From contig NZ_JACVQF010000172.1 of the NCBI RefSeq assembly GCF_014534645.1, forward strand, positions 1-56,536: a DNA stretch of 56,536 nucleotides, in the 5' to 3' direction. Positions 1 through 9,060 of this stretch are shown in pieces (positions within the stretch are counted from its first letter, which is position 1; the number at the start of each line of letters is the position of its first letter). Position numbers and translations under genes: made by a program. This DNA comes from Streptomyces griseicoloratus. GTDB taxonomy: Bacteria; Actinomycetota; Actinomycetes; Streptomycetales; Streptomycetaceae. Below the pieces are notes generated by a model, which saw only the letters and a program-made list of their open reading frames with translations, made no database searches and had not been told where the DNA came from.

Positions 1-249
1 CGGGAGCGTGCCTGCGGGTGCCCGGATCTCGGCCGGGAAGTTCGGCAGCGTCGACAGGTCGTTGCCGAACGACGCGGTTTCCGAGGTGAAGCGGTCGCCG
101 GTGAGCTGCATACCGTCGCCCGAGTCCCCCGCGAACCTGATGATCACCCGGTCCAGCCGGCGGACGTCCTTCGTTCCCGCCGGTTTGCGCTGCTCTCCCA
201 CGATGGATCCGTCGGCCTGCTCCGCTGGGCTGCTGACCTGGCTGGTCAC
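1..249 (-). CDS. korA: 2-oxoglutarate (2-oxoacid):ferredoxin oxidoreductase, alpha subunit, 5' part only
   Basis: Large subunit of a 2-oxoacid:ferredoxin oxidoreductase, a cytoplasmic enzyme that decarboxylates 2-oxoacids to acyl-CoA and reduces ferredoxin. Only the first 83 codons are in the window; the gene runs off the left edge. The start is GTG at 247-249, with a GGGAGG ribosome site nine bases upstream. After about 30 polar residues the frame reads [18 protein letters not shown], the glycine-rich opening of the gamma domain that leads KorA-type subunits. A beta subunit (korB) would be expected just beyond the left edge, which cannot be seen. The neighbourhood (two-component system, then a nuo operon without NADH-oxidising subunits) suggests a link between reduced ferredoxin and respiration. 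The family call is good; the exact oxoacid is inferred. Confidence 0.85.
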   Translation of the reverse strand, partial: MTSQVSSPAEQADGSIVGEQRKPAGTKDVRRLDRVIIRFAGDSGDGMQLTGDRFTSETASFGNDLSTLPNFPAEIRAPAGTLP

Positions 250-566
250 TGAACTGGACCTCCCTCGAGGCGGCTGTCCGGGGACTGGTCTCCCACCGAC
301 CATCCCAGGATCAACCCTACGTCCGCGGCGGTCGCGTTCCCGCGGACATTCGCATGATGAACACGACGGTGAGACCGGCCACCGCGTCGTTCTGCCATGA
401 CTCCCCCGCCCCCGGCGCCGGTGAAGACGCCCCCCGCCTGTCCTTCGGTTTCTCATTCGTTCGGATGAGTTCCCCCAGCTGCTGGGGGAGGCTGCGTGCT
501 CGGAAACCGCTCAGGATCCGCTGCGGATCCGCTCACGAATTGCTCAGTAATTGAGACGCGATCTGC
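250..566. other. Intergenic region upstream of korA with small hairpins
   Basis: No convincing coding sequence. It holds the korA 5' region and the response-regulator 3' flank. Two small inverted repeats are visible: TCCCCCAG-ctg-CTGGGGGA at 471-489, and an imperfect CTCATTCG/CGGATGAG pair just upstream. Either could end transcription from the upstream minus-strand gene or belong to the common Streptomyces CCCCCAG/CTGGGGG repeat class. No clear -35/-10 pair for korA was found. Confidence 0.5.
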
Positions 567-579
567 TCAGGAATTGAGA
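541..579. repeat. Short direct repeat over the response-regulator stop codon
   Basis: TGCTCAGTAATTGAGA (541-556) and TGCTCAGGAATTGAGA (564-579) are 16-base copies with one mismatch, 23 bp apart. The second copy contains the last codons and stop of the response regulator (stop at 567-569). This looks like a small local duplication of the gene end. Confidence 0.75.
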
Positions 580-1226
580 TACGTGAGCACGGCCAGCACC
601 CGACGGTGATCGCCGTCGCTCGGGGACAGCCCGAGCTTGAGGAAGATGTTGCTGACGTGCTTCTCGACGGCCCCGTCGCTCACCACGAGCTGCCGGGCGA
701 TCGCGGAGTTCGTCCGCCCCTCGGCCATCAGCCCCAGGACCTCGCGCTCCCGCGGCGTGAGCCCCGCGAGCACGTCCTGCTTGCGGCTGCGCCCGAGCAG
801 CTGCGCGACGACCTCCGGGTCGAGCGCCGTACCGCCCTGCGCGACGCGCACCACCGCGTCCACGAACTCCCGCACCTCGGCCACCCGGTCCTTGAGCAGG
901 TAGCCGACGCCCCGGCTGGAGCCGGCCAGCAGCTCCGTGGCGTAGCGCTCCTCCACGTACTGGGACAGCACCAGGACGCCGAGGTCGCGGTGCGTCTTGC
1001 GCAGCTGCACGGCGGCCCGGACCCCCTCGTCGGTGTGCGTCGGTGGCATGCGCACGTCCGCCACGACCACGTCCGGCAGCTGGCCCTGGGCGTCCAGCTC
1101 GGTGATGGTCTTGATCAGTGCCTCACCGTCGCCGACACCGGCCACGACCTCGTGCCCGCGGTCGGTCAGCAGCCGGGTCAGGCCCTCCCTGAGCAGCACT
1201 GAATCCTCGGCGATGACCACTCGCAC
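567..1226 (-). CDS. Two-component response regulator, NarL/LuxR family
   Basis: Cytoplasmic DNA-binding response regulator of 219 residues, the usual NarL-family length. The receiver domain (about 1-125) has the acidic pair E7-D8, phospho-acceptor Asp57 in DVVVADVRMPP, and a conserved Lys in YLLKD. A LuxR-type HTH follows (about 150-210: LTPREREVLGLMAEG, then VEKHVSNIFLKL). I chose the GTG at 1224-1226 because GGAGG sits five bases upstream; in-frame extension further upstream would run into the low-complexity spacer. It lies downstream of two sensor kinases on the same strand and is their likely partner. Targets are unknown; divergent nuo genes and korA are positional candidates only. Confidence 0.92.
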   Translation of the reverse strand: MRVVIAEDSVLLREGLTRLLTDRGHEVVAGVGDGEALIKTITELDAQGQLPDVVVADVRMPPTHTDEGVRAAVQLRKTHRDLGVLVLSQYVEERYATELLAGSSRGVGYLLKDRVAEVREFVDAVVRVAQGGTALDPEVVAQLLGRSRKQDVLAGLTPREREVLGLMAEGRTNSAIARQLVVSDGAVEKHVSNIFLKLGLSPSDGDHRRVLAVLTYLNS

Positions 1227-1867
1227 CCTGTCCTCCACGATCCTCGGCCCCCCCACAGCCAGACTCCGCCCACCCCACGGCCCGCGCGGCCGGCGCCGCG
1301 TCCACGAACCGTCCGCGTGACAAGTCCAGCATTCCAGCATCGGAGACCGGATGCGTTCGAGCAGCGGGAAGTGAGCGGGGCGACGGGGACGCCAGTCCGG
1401 GTTCGGGCGCCCGGTGGCCTGTGTTCGATCAGGCGACCTGGGTCCGGGGGAGGGGACCCAGGCCGACAGAAGCCGACCGACCGCCGACCGACGCCGGGGC
1501 GTGCTCGGGCCCGGTGGGCTGGTGGTCCGGCGGCTCGGCGGCCCGGCGGCCGTCTGTGTTTCATGCCGGCGGTCCCTGGCGACCCCGGCGGCCTCAACGG
1601 TCCTGGTGGCCTCGGCGGTCCCTGCGACCCGGCAACCCCGGCGTCCCCGGAAAACGCGGACGGCCCCGGCGGCCCCGCGGCCAGGTGCTCCGGCGCCGCC
1701 GGACGCGCTTAGTACCTGCGGTCCGGTCGCCCGGTGGCCCTGTGTTCACGGCGGCGGCCCGGCGGCCCGGCGGCCCGGTGGCCCGGCCGACGGTTCGGCG
1801 GCCAGGGCGGCTGGGTTGTCGAGCGGGCGGCCGCGGTGCCGCCCGGTGGACGGGCGGCACCGCGGGC
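1227..1867. repeat. 641-bp non-coding spacer with 8-bp GC tandem repeats
   Basis: Spacer between the proximal sensor kinase and the response regulator. It is extremely G+C-rich and low in complexity. An 8-bp unit CGGCGGCC is repeated three times at 1528-1551 (first copy ends CT) and four times at 1752-1783 (fourth copy CGGTGGCC). The period of 8 is not a multiple of 3, which argues against coding. Several frames are open only because of base composition; their conceptual products are Gly/Pro/Arg-rich. The function is unknown; slippage-prone DNA or mRNA structure are possible. Confidence 0.7.
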
Positions 1868-3235
1868 TCACCCTGCCAGGCGCTCCCCCCGCCACGGGAG
1901 CTCCGCCGTCACCCGCGTTGGCCCTCCGGCCGGCGAGTCCACGACCAGGATTCCGTCCACCGCGCCGAGCCGCTCGGCCAGTCCCGCCAGACCCGATCCG
2001 GCGGTCACGTCGGCCCCGCCCACCCCGTCGTCCACGACCTGGAGCATCAGCCGGTTCTCCACCCGCCACACCTCCACGGCCGCCCACGTGGCCCGCGAGT
2101 GCTTGCTTATGTTCTGCAGCAGCTCCGCCACCGTGAAGTACGCGATCCCCTCGATCGCCGACGCGGGCCGCTCCGTCAGGTCCACCTCCACCCGCACCGG
2201 CACGGTGCACCGCGAGGCGACCGCCGACAGCGCCGCGTCCAGGCCGCGGTCGGTCAGCACCGCGGGGTGGATGCCGCGGGCCAGGTCCCGCAGTTCCTGC
2301 AACGCCGTCTTCACCTCGCCGTGCGCCTCGTCCACCATCCGTGCCGCGGCCTGCGGGTCCTCCCTCAGCTTCTCCTTCGCCAGGCCCAGATCCATGGCCA
2401 GGCTGACCAGGCGGGCCTGCGCCCCGTCGTGCAGGTCGCGCTCGATGCGCCGCAGGTCGGCCGCGGCCGTGTCGACCACGACCCCTCGGTCCGACTCCAG
2501 CTCCACCACGCGCTTCGCCAGCGGCGAGGGCCCGAGCAGCCCGTGCACCAGGACCCGGTCCACCATCGTCAGCGCCCGGACGATCCACGGCGTCGCCAGC
2601 GTGAACAGCAGCCCGACCAGGGCCGTCACGGTGATCTCGAAGGGGTTGTCCAGGTAGATCCGGTGCGTCTCGTCGCCGTACAGCTGGAGCCCGTCCTGCC
2701 CGGCGTACGCCGGGAAGACCCAGAACCACAGCGGATACGTCAGCATCGCCCAGCCGGTCGACCAGACGGTCACCGCGACGACGAACGAGAACACCGACCA
2801 CGGGAACTGCAGCACCGCGTAGAGCAGGCTCCGCCAGGAAGTGCCGCTCTTGAGCACGGCCCCTATCCAGGCCATCAGCCCCTGCTTCTTCATCCGCAGC
2901 GGCTCCGGGTCGGCCACCCGGAGGCCCAGCAGCGCGCGGGCCCGCACCCGCTCCAGCGTCCCCAGTCCGCGGCATCCGGCCAGCGCCGCCGCGAGCACCG
3001 GAACACCCAGGAACGTCACCAGCAGGCCCGCCCCCAACGACATCATCGTGACGGCGTAGGTGAAGAGCACGATGCTGATCGGCAGGCTCAGCAGCACATA
3101 ACCGAACTCCCGCAGGCTGCGCGCCTCGAACGGCGCCCGCAGCCCCGCCGGCAGCCGGTGCCGTCGCACACCGGCGTCCCCGGGCAAGCCAGGCCCGCTG
3201 TCGAGCCCGTAACTCTGTCCGTACTCCGTGGCCAT
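1868..3235 (-). CDS. Two-component sensor histidine kinase (HisKA_3 type), copy 1
   Basis: Membrane sensor kinase of 455 residues. The N-terminal half has several hydrophobic segments (about 43-90 and 130-230) resembling the actinobacterial putative-sensor domain. The dimerisation/phospho-acceptor region reads IERDLHDGAQARLV, with His269 as the expected phosphorylation site. The HATPase domain has the N box (LLQNISKH) and G boxes (DDGVGG, GSGLAGLAERL). The start ATG at 3233-3235 (MATEYGQS) follows a purine-rich AAGGA; the frame continues upstream but without kinase-like sequence. It is paralogous to the next kinase at 3478-4704, especially in the catalytic half. The signal sensed is unknown. 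Confidence 0.9.
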   Translation of the reverse strand: MATEYGQSYGLDSGPGLPGDAGVRRHRLPAGLRAPFEARSLREFGYVLLSLPISIVLFTYAVTMMSLGAGLLVTFLGVPVLAAALAGCRGLGTLERVRARALLGLRVADPEPLRMKKQGLMAWIGAVLKSGTSWRSLLYAVLQFPWSVFSFVVAVTVWSTGWAMLTYPLWFWVFPAYAGQDGLQLYGDETHRIYLDNPFEITVTALVGLLFTLATPWIVRALTMVDRVLVHGLLGPSPLAKRVVELESDRGVVVDTAAADLRRIERDLHDGAQARLVSLAMDLGLAKEKLREDPQAAARMVDEAHGEVKTALQELRDLARGIHPAVLTDRGLDAALSAVASRCTVPVRVEVDLTERPASAIEGIAYFTVAELLQNISKHSRATWAAVEVWRVENRLMLQVVDDGVGGADVTAGSGLAGLAERLGAVDGILVVDSPAGGPTRVTAELPWRGERLAG

Positions 3236-3477
3236 CGGTGCCGTCCTTCTCCTCGTCCTACGGCTGTCCTGTCGTACCTCCACCCTCCTCGGCCGCAGGC
3301 GCCGGGACCATGGAGCCCGTCGGCGTCTGGACCGGGGGGTTTTCCCTACCCCCGCGAGCCCTGGTGCGGTGCGTGCGGGCAGGGTCGAGCCCGTCGCGGA
3401 CCGGTGAGGGCGCACGGGCTCCCTGCGCAGGGGCCGTGCCGAGCCGTGCCGCTACTTCCAGCGGGAGGTGCCGTCGC

Positions 3478-4704
3478 CTACTTCGTGCGGGAGGTGCCGT
3501 CGCCGTCCGAGTCCGTCCGGTCGCGCCACGGCAGCTCGGCCGTGACCGTCGTCGGGCCGCCCTCCGGGGACTCGACGACGAACAGCCCGTCGACGGCGTT
3601 CAGCCGGTCCGCGAGGCCCTTCATCCCCGTGCCGCCGTCGAGACGGGCACCCCCACGGCCGTCGTCCCACACCTGGACGAGCAGCCGGTCGGCCGACCGC
3701 CACACCTCCACGGCGGCGGACTTCGCCCCGCTGTGCTTGCTGACGTTCTGCAGCAGCTCCGACACCGTGAAGTAGGCGATGCCCTCGATGGCCGCCGCCG
3801 GTCTCGCGGCCAGGTCTACCGTCACCTTCACCGGCACGGTGCACCGCGAGGCGACCGACGAGAGCGCCGCGTCGAGGCCGCGGTCGGTCAGCACCGCGGG
3901 GTGGATGCCGCGGGCCAGGTCCCGCAGTTCCTGCAGCGCCAGCTTCACCTCGCCGTGCGCCTCCTCGACCATCGCCGCCGCCGCGTCGGGATCCTCCAGC
4001 AGCTTCTCCTTGGCCAGACCCAGTCCCATGGCCAGGTTGACCAGGCGGGCCTGCGCCCCGTCGTGCAGGTCGCGCTCGATGCGCCGCAGATCGGCCGCGG
4101 CCGTGTCGACCACGACACCCCGGTCGGACTCCAGCTCGGCGATCCGCCGCTCCAGCTCGTCGGAGGGCGAGAGCAACCCCCGCACCATCGCCCGGTCGGC
4201 GTTCGCCAGAGCCCGTGCGATGAACGGCAGCACCGGCCACAGCACGAAGAGCGACGTCAGCGTGACGACGAAGGTGAGGATGCCCCAGGGCAGCCGTATC
4301 AGGTCGTAGAGAACCGTGCGCCAGCCCACCGGATCCTTCAGCGCCATCCACAGCTGGGCGAAGAAGCCGCCCTTGCCGCGCAACGGCAGCGGACTCGGCT
4401 CGTCGATCCGCACCCCCAGCAGCGCCCGTGCCCGGGCCCGCTCCAGCTTGCCGATCTGCCGAGCCCCCACCAGCCCCGCCGCGAGCAGCGGAAAGCCGAT
4501 CACCGTGACCGTCAGCCCCAAGCCGGTGAACAGCATCGTCACGACGTAGACGAATCCGAACAGGGCCATCGGGAGATTCGCCAGCAGATGGGCGATCTCC
4601 TTCCAGGTGTGCCGGTCGTAGGCGAAACGGGCCGGCGGCAGACGGTCGCAGTCCGCTTCGCCGGTGCTCCCGGCGCGGGTCGATGACGAGAGGCGTTCGG
4701 TCAT
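3478..4704 (-). CDS. Two-component sensor histidine kinase (HisKA_3 type), copy 2
   Basis: Membrane sensor kinase of 408 residues with the same architecture as its neighbour: two blocks of hydrophobic helices (about 38-85 and 120-170), IERDLHDGAQARLV with His214 as phospho-acceptor, and a HATPase domain (N box LLQNVSKH, DDGRGG, GTGMKGLADRL). From SDRGVVVDTAAADLRRIERD onward it is nearly collinear with the other kinase, so the pair is a tandem duplication with diverged N-terminal sensors. The start is ATG 4702-4704, divergent from the nuo operon with 187 bp between. 242 bp separate it from copy 1. Both probably feed the single downstream regulator. Confidence 0.9.
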   Translation of the reverse strand: MTERLSSSTRAGSTGEADCDRLPPARFAYDRHTWKEIAHLLANLPMALFGFVYVVTMLFTGLGLTVTVIGFPLLAAGLVGARQIGKLERARARALLGVRIDEPSPLPLRGKGGFFAQLWMALKDPVGWRTVLYDLIRLPWGILTFVVTLTSLFVLWPVLPFIARALANADRAMVRGLLSPSDELERRIAELESDRGVVVDTAAADLRRIERDLHDGAQARLVNLAMGLGLAKEKLLEDPDAAAAMVEEAHGEVKLALQELRDLARGIHPAVLTDRGLDAALSSVASRCTVPVKVTVDLAARPAAAIEGIAYFTVSELLQNVSKHSGAKSAAVEVWRSADRLLVQVWDDGRGGARLDGGTGMKGLADRLNAVDGLFVVESPEGGPTTVTAELPWRDRTDSDGDGTSRTK

Positions 4705-4807
4705 ACGGGCTAGCGTGCCGCGCGCACGGGCGCCGCGCCATGAGGTGGACCGCCGGGATCCACTGAGGAAAACCCCACCCCCGGCGTCTCAAGGCGTGAC
4801 GGGCTGC

Positions 4808-4835
4808 TTACGCTCTCTTTAGCAGGCCCTAGACT
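4808..4835 (+). promoter_or_regulatory. Candidate promoter of the nuo operon
   Basis: TAGACT at 4830-4835 fits the actinobacterial -10 (TANNNT). TTACGC at 4808-4813 is a weak -35 with 16-bp spacing. It lies 56 bp before the nuoA GTG in the only gap ahead of the operon. This is a pattern match only. Confidence 0.4.
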
Positions 4836-4891
4836 CCCGTGCGTACAGGTCATCGAACAGCAGCGTTCAGGACAGGGAGCGAGGGACGGAC

Positions 4892-5284
4892 GTGCCGGAA
4901 CCGACCGTCGTCGCGGCGGACTACTTCCAGTCCTACTCGGTCGTCGGACTGCTCGCCGTCATCGGCGTGCTCTTCGTCGCCGTCGCCTTCGGGGCCGGGC
5001 GCCTGCTGCGGCCCGTGGTGCCCACACCCGAGAAGCTCCTGACGTACGAGTGCGGAGTCGACCCCGTCGGCGAGGGCTGGGCCCACACCCAGGTCCGCTA
5101 CTACGTCTACGCTTTTCTGTACGTGATTTTCGCGGTCGACTCGATCTTCCTGTTCCCGTGGGCGACGGTCTTCGCCGCCCCCGGCTACGGCGCGACGACC
5201 CTCGTGGAGATGTTCATCTTCCTGGGCTTCCTGGCCGTCGGCCTGCTGTACGCATACAAGAAGGGCGTCCTGTCATGGACGTGA
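4892..5284 (+). CDS. nuoA: NADH-quinone oxidoreductase subunit A
   Basis: Small membrane subunit of complex I (130 residues) at the junction of the membrane and peripheral arms. It has three hydrophobic helices and the conserved [12 protein letters not shown] loop carrying the NuoA Cys. The start is GTG 4892 with GAGGGA upstream. The last bases overlap nuoB by 10 bp. It is the first gene of a ten-gene nuo operon that lacks nuoD and nuoEFG, so this is probably the organism's second complex I set. Confidence 0.95.
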   Translation: MPEPTVVAADYFQSYSVVGLLAVIGVLFVAVAFGAGRLLRPVVPTPEKLLTYECGVDPVGEGWAHTQVRYYVYAFLYVIFAVDSIFLFPWATVFAAPGYGATTLVEMFIFLGFLAVGLLYAYKKGVLSWT

Positions 5285-5913
5285 ACCCCACGGACTCCTC
5301 CGTTCCCTCCGCCTCCGCCGCCCCGGAGCCGGTGGCGCTGCCCGAACCCAGGAGGCTCGGTGCGCTCGCGCGGCTGGCCCCCGAGCCGATGAAGGTCGTC
5401 CTGAACTGGGGCCGGCGCTACTCCCTGTGGGTCTTCAACTTCGGCCTCGCCTGCTGCGCGATCGAGTTCATCGCCGCGTCGATGGCCCGCCACGACTTCA
5501 TCCGCCTCGGCGTCATCCCGTTCGCGCCGGGTCCCCGCCAGGCCGACCTCATGGTCGTGTCGGGCACGGTGACCGACAAGATGGCCCCGGCCGTCAAGCG
5601 CCTGTACGAGCAGATGCCCGAGCCGAAGTACGTCATCTCCTTCGGCGCCTGCTCCAACTGCGGCGGGCCGTACTGGGACTCGTACTCCGTGACCAAGGGC
5701 GTGGACCAGATCATCCCGGTCGACGTCTACGTCCCCGGCTGCCCGCCGCGTCCCGAGGCGCTGCTCCAGGGGATCCTGAAGCTCCAGGAGAAGATCGCGC
5801 GCGAGTCGCTGGGGGACAGGTACGGCACGTCGCACCGGCCGTCCGCGGCCGCGCTGCAGAGCGGCCTGGTGCAGCCGCCGGCCGCCGCGCCCGCTCCCGG
5901 GGAGGGCCGATGA
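5275..5913 (+). CDS. nuoB: NADH-quinone oxidoreductase subunit B (cluster N2)
   Basis: Peripheral-arm subunit (212 residues) that holds the terminal 4Fe-4S cluster N2 and passes electrons to quinone. The cysteine ligands are visible in [21 protein letters not shown] and [12 protein letters not shown]. The ATG at 5275 lies inside the end of nuoA; the stop overlaps nuoC as ATGA. The C-terminal 35 residues are Ala/Pro-rich and probably disordered. Intact cluster ligands mean that this module can carry electrons even without its own NADH dehydrogenase subunits. Confidence 0.96.
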   Translation: MDVNPTDSSVPSASAAPEPVALPEPRRLGALARLAPEPMKVVLNWGRRYSLWVFNFGLACCAIEFIAASMARHDFIRLGVIPFAPGPRQADLMVVSGTVTDKMAPAVKRLYEQMPEPKYVISFGACSNCGGPYWDSYSVTKGVDQIIPVDVYVPGCPPRPEALLQGILKLQEKIARESLGDRYGTSHRPSAAALQSGLVQPPAAAPAPGEGR

Positions 5914-7388
5914 CCACGGTCGGCTGGCTCCCCGCGGACGCCGAGGAACTCTTCGGTACGGAGGCCACGGCCGAGGAGTCGTACGACGTCCTGACCGTGG
6001 ACGTACCGCCGGCGGCCTGGATCTCCGCCCTGGAGACCGCGCGCGACCGGCTCGGCTGCACGTACTTCGACTGGCTGAGCGCGGTCGACGAACCGGGCAC
6101 GGGCTTCCGCGTCGCGGCGCACGTCGCCGCCCTCTCGCCGGTACGCCGGCTGCTGCTGCGCACGACCGTCCCGCACGAGTCCCCGGTCCTGCCCACCGCC
6201 GTCGCGGTGTACGCGGGAGCGGCGTGGCACGAGCGCGAGACCCATGAGATGTTCGGGGTCGTCTTCGAGGGACATCCGGCGCTGGACCATCTGCTCCTGC
6301 CGGAGGGCTTCGAGGGCCACCCCCTGCGGAAGGACTTCGTCCTCGCGGCCCGCGTCGCCAAGGCATGGCCGGGAGCGAAGGAACCCGGCGAGGCCGACCA
6401 CGGCGGCCCCCGGCGCCGCCAGATGCTGCCCCCCGGCGTCCCCGATCCCAACGAGTGGGGTCCCCTGAAGGGCCAGCTCCCGCCCGCCCCGGCCCGCCCG
6501 GCGCGCGGTGCCGCCCGCGGGGCGGGTGATCGTCCGGCCCGTGCGGCAGGCGAACGCCCGGTCCGGCGTACGCGCACGGCCGCCGAGGGCTCCGCCGGCC
6601 AGGCCGCACCGGACGCCGGGGCCCCGGCGACCCCGCCCCGCTCCCGTACGGCCGCGGAGGGCTCCGCAGAGCGGACGGCACCGGACACCCGGCCCCCTTC
6701 GCCGACGACACCGCCGACGACCCGGCGTGCGCGGAGCGCGAGCGAGGGCTCGGCGTCCCAGCGCACCGGGGGAGAGGGCACGGCCGGGCAGGACACCGCC
6801 GGTGCGCCCGCCCCGGCGGCTCGACGCGCCCGGAGCGCGAGTGAGGGCTCGGCCTCGCAGCGGGCCGGTTCCCCTCGGGCCGCCGGCGCCCGGCGTGCGC
6901 GGAGTGTGTCGGAGGGGTCCGCGAGCCAGCGGGCGGCAGCCTCCGGCGCGGGATCGGCGGGCGACGGGGGAGACACGGGCGTGAGCCCGGCGGCTCCGGA
7001 GGCACCGAAGCCCGCGCCCGGCGCTCCGCGCAGTCCCGACGCTCCGTGGCACCACGCCCGCCCGGCCTTCGACGAGCCCGCGGCCGAGAAGCCCCGCGAG
7101 CCGGAACGGCACGACGAGCGCGAAGAGTCGTCCGACGAGAACCGCCCGCAGCCGGGCGCCGAGGGCGCGCCCGAGGACGCTCAGCACGCGCCCGAGGACG
7201 CCCAGGGCGCGCCCAAGGACGCCCAGGGCGCGCCCGAGAGTGCCCAGGACGCAGAGGGAAGCCGCGCCGGCCGCGAAGGCCCGGACGCCCGCGACGGGCA
7301 GGAACGCCCGAGCGCAGCCCAGGACACCGAAGAACACCCGCCCGCGGATCCCCAGGACCGCCGGAACCCACCAGGAGGCCCGCAGTGA
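5910..7388 (+). CDS. nuoC: NADH-quinone oxidoreductase subunit C with a long repetitive C-terminal tail
   Basis: 492 residues, far longer than an ordinary stand-alone NuoC (roughly 200-240). Residues 1-190 are the 30-kDa subunit domain ([10 protein letters not shown], then [16 protein letters not shown], ending HPLRKDFVL), which docks on NuoB/NuoD. Residues about 195-492 are Pro/Ala/Arg/Glu-rich and likely disordered. They contain five degenerate copies of [14 protein letters not shown] and four copies of a GAPEDAQ heptad. The tail is not a NuoD fusion. The ATG at 5910 overlaps the nuoB stop (ATGA), and the stop overlaps the nuoH GTG. Read-through by frameshift is unlikely because third-position GC bias persists and the frame joins nuoH exactly. 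Confidence 0.92.
   Translation: MTTVGWLPADAEELFGTEATAEESYDVLTVDVPPAAWISALETARDRLGCTYFDWLSAVDEPGTGFRVAAHVAALSPVRRLLLRTTVPHESPVLPTAVAVYAGAAWHERETHEMFGVVFEGHPALDHLLLPEGFEGHPLRKDFVLAARVAKAWPGAKEPGEADHGGPRRRQMLPPGVPDPNEWGPLKGQLPPAPARPARGAARGAGDRPARAAGERPVRRTRTAAEGSAGQAAPDAGAPATPPRSRTAAEGSAERTAPDTRPPSPTTPPTTRRARSASEGSASQRTGGEGTAGQDTAGAPAPAARRARSASEGSASQRAGSPRAAGARRARSVSEGSASQRAAASGAGSAGDGGDTGVSPAAPEAPKPAPGAPRSPDAPWHHARPAFDEPAAEKPREPERHDEREESSDENRPQPGAEGAPEDAQHAPEDAQGAPKDAQGAPESAQDAEGSRAGREGPDARDGQERPSAAQDTEEHPPADPQDRRNPPGGPQ
6564..6932 (+). repeat. Five degenerate in-frame repeats, consensus [14 protein letters not shown]
   Basis: Copies begin near 6564, 6640, 6722, 6821 and 6891, all in the nuoC reading frame. 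Each copy has a small inverted repeat around the Glu-Gly codons, for example CGAGC-gagg-GCTCG or GCGGAG-gg-CTCCGC. The stem sequence differs between copies but pairing is largely kept. The copies are separated by unrelated Ala/Pro-rich sequence. Confidence 0.8.
7164..7247 (+). repeat. 21-bp tandem repeat (GAPEDAQ heptads) in nuoC
   Basis: Four consecutive 21-bp units encode [21 protein letters not shown] and GAPESAQ. The repeat lies near the end of the nuoC tail. Confidence 0.9.
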
Positions 7389-8353
7389 ACGACGCGCTCG
7401 ACGTCACCCTGCGACTCCTGATCGTCTTCGCCGTCTTCCTCACCTTCCCCCTGATCGTCGGCCAGACCGAGCACAAGGTGATGGCCCACATGCAGGGCCG
7501 CCTCGGCCCGATGTACGCCGGCGGCTTCCACGGCTGGGCCCAGCTCGTCGCGGACGGCGTGAAGTTCGCGCAGAAGGAGGACGTGGTCCCCGCGGGCGCG
7601 GACCGCCGTATCTTCCAGCTCGCACCCGCCGTGGCCCTCCTGCCGTACCTCCTGGTCCTCGTCGCCATCCCGATCGGCCCCGGCGAGGGCGCGGTCGGCC
7701 AGGTCGTCGACGCGGGGATCTTCTTCGTCCTCGCCGTCATGGGCGTGGGCGTCCTCGGTTCGCTCATGGCCGGCTGGGCCTCCGCCAACAAGTTCTCCCT
7801 CCTCGGCGGCCTGCGCACCGCCGCCCAGCTCCTCGCCTACGAACTCCCGATGCTGCTCACCGCCGCCTCCGTCGCCATGGCGGCCGGCACGGTCTCCCTC
7901 GTCGGCATCCTCGACGCCTTCGAGTGGTGGTGGCTGCCCTGGCAGATCGTCGGCGCGATCGTCTTCTTCGTCGCCGGACTGGCCGAACTGCAGCGGCCCC
8001 CGTTCGACATGCCCGTCGCCGACTCGGAGATCATCTTCGGTGCCTACACCGAGTACACCGGCCTGCGCTTCGCCCTGTTCCTCCTCGCCGAGTACGCCGG
8101 AATCATCGTCCTGTGCGGTCTGACCACCGTCCTCTTCCTGGGTGGCTGGCACGGCCCCTGGGGCGCCGACGGCCTGGGCTGGGTGTGGACGCTGCTGAAG
8201 ACGGCCGTCCTCGCCTTCGTCGTGATCTGGCTGCGCGTGACCTACCCGCGTCTGCGTGAGGACCAGCTCCAGAAACTCTCCTGGACCCTCCTCGTCCCCC
8301 TCTCCCTCGCCCAGATCGCCCTCACCGGCATCGTCAAGGTGGTGATCCAGTAA
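7385..8353 (+). CDS. nuoH: NADH-quinone oxidoreductase subunit H
   Basis: Membrane subunit (322 residues) that forms the quinone-access chamber between the membrane arm and NuoB/NuoD. About eight hydrophobic helices are visible, along with family motifs [14 protein letters not shown] (near the N-terminus), AYELPMLL and [16 protein letters not shown]. The start GTG at 7385 overlaps the nuoC stop (GTGA). The length is normal for the family. Confidence 0.96.
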   Translation: MNDALDVTLRLLIVFAVFLTFPLIVGQTEHKVMAHMQGRLGPMYAGGFHGWAQLVADGVKFAQKEDVVPAGADRRIFQLAPAVALLPYLLVLVAIPIGPGEGAVGQVVDAGIFFVLAVMGVGVLGSLMAGWASANKFSLLGGLRTAAQLLAYELPMLLTAASVAMAAGTVSLVGILDAFEWWWLPWQIVGAIVFFVAGLAELQRPPFDMPVADSEIIFGAYTEYTGLRFALFLLAEYAGIIVLCGLTTVLFLGGWHGPWGADGLGWVWTLLKTAVLAFVVIWLRVTYPRLREDQLQKLSWTLLVPLSLAQIALTGIVKVVIQ

Positions 8354-8355
8354 CC

Positions 8356-9060
8356 ATGGCCGAGCCTGTCCCGCCCACCCGGCCCCGCATCCCCGGCTCG
8401 GGCCTGGCCAAGGGCCTGGCGGTCACCCTCCGCACGATGACGAGGAAGACCGTCACCGAGCAGTACCCGGACGCCCAGCCCGAACTCCCGCCCCGCACCC
8501 GCGGCGTGATCGGCCTGTTCGAGGAGAACTGCACGGTCTGCATGCTGTGCGCCCGCGAGTGCCCGGACTGGTGCATCTACATCGACTCCCACAAGGAGAC
8601 GATCCCGGCGGCGACCCCCGGCGGACGCGACCGCAGCCGCAACGTCCTCGACCGCTTCGCCATCGACTTCTCCCTGTGCATGTACTGCGGTATCTGCATC
8701 GAGGTGTGTCCTTTCGACGCCCTGTTCTGGTCCCCGGAGTTCGAGTACTCGGAGACCGACATCCGCGACCTCACCCACGAGCGCGACAAGCTCCGCGAGT
8801 GGATGTGGACGGTCCCGGCCCCGCCCGCGCTCGACCCCGCAGCCGAGGAGCCGAAGGAACTCGCCGCCGCCCGCAAGGCCGCCGACAAGCTGGCCGCGCA
8901 GCAGGCGGTCCAGCCGACCGGCACGCACGCCGACGAACAGGTCCGTGGCGCCGAGGAGCCCACCCGCCAGATGGGTGACTCCAAGCAGCAGACGGACCAG
9001 CCCAGGCCGGACCAGCCCGGGGCGGACCGGTCGAGGCCGGAGCAGGAGGGCCGGGAATGA
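8356..9060 (+). CDS. nuoI: NADH-quinone oxidoreductase subunit I (2x 4Fe-4S)
   Basis: Peripheral ferredoxin-like subunit (234 residues) that carries clusters N6a/N6b. Two Cys motifs are present: [15 protein letters not shown] (about residue 58) and [12 protein letters not shown] (about residue 107). The C-terminal 80 residues are Ala/Glu/Gln/Asp-rich and probably disordered. It starts two bases after the nuoH stop region and its own stop overlaps nuoJ (ATGA). In complexes lacking NuoEFG, NuoI is the natural docking point for a ferredoxin-type donor. Confidence 0.95.
   Translation: MAEPVPPTRPRIPGSGLAKGLAVTLRTMTRKTVTEQYPDAQPELPPRTRGVIGLFEENCTVCMLCARECPDWCIYIDSHKETIPAATPGGRDRSRNVLDRFAIDFSLCMYCGICIEVCPFDALFWSPEFEYSETDIRDLTHERDKLREWMWTVPAPPALDPAAEEPKELAAARKAADKLAAQQAVQPTGTHADEQVRGAEEPTRQMGDSKQQTDQPRPDQPGADRSRPEQEGRE

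Noticed and set aside
1317-1712. Collagen-like Gly-Pro frame in the spacer
   Set aside because: Arises from the GC repeats; the repeat period of 8 bp breaks any frame, and there is no ribosome site.
1421-3775. Very long open plus-strand frame opposite the sensor kinases
   Set aside because: Antisense shadow of high-GC codon bias. The minus strand has clear kinase motifs and the plus frame is Arg/Pro-rich with no family sequence.
6564-7247. CRISPR array
   Set aside because: Repeats are degenerate, in frame, and lack uniform spacers; no cas genes in the window.
5910-7388. NuoC-NuoD fusion
   Set aside because: The tail has no NuoD motifs and is low-complexity repeat sequence.
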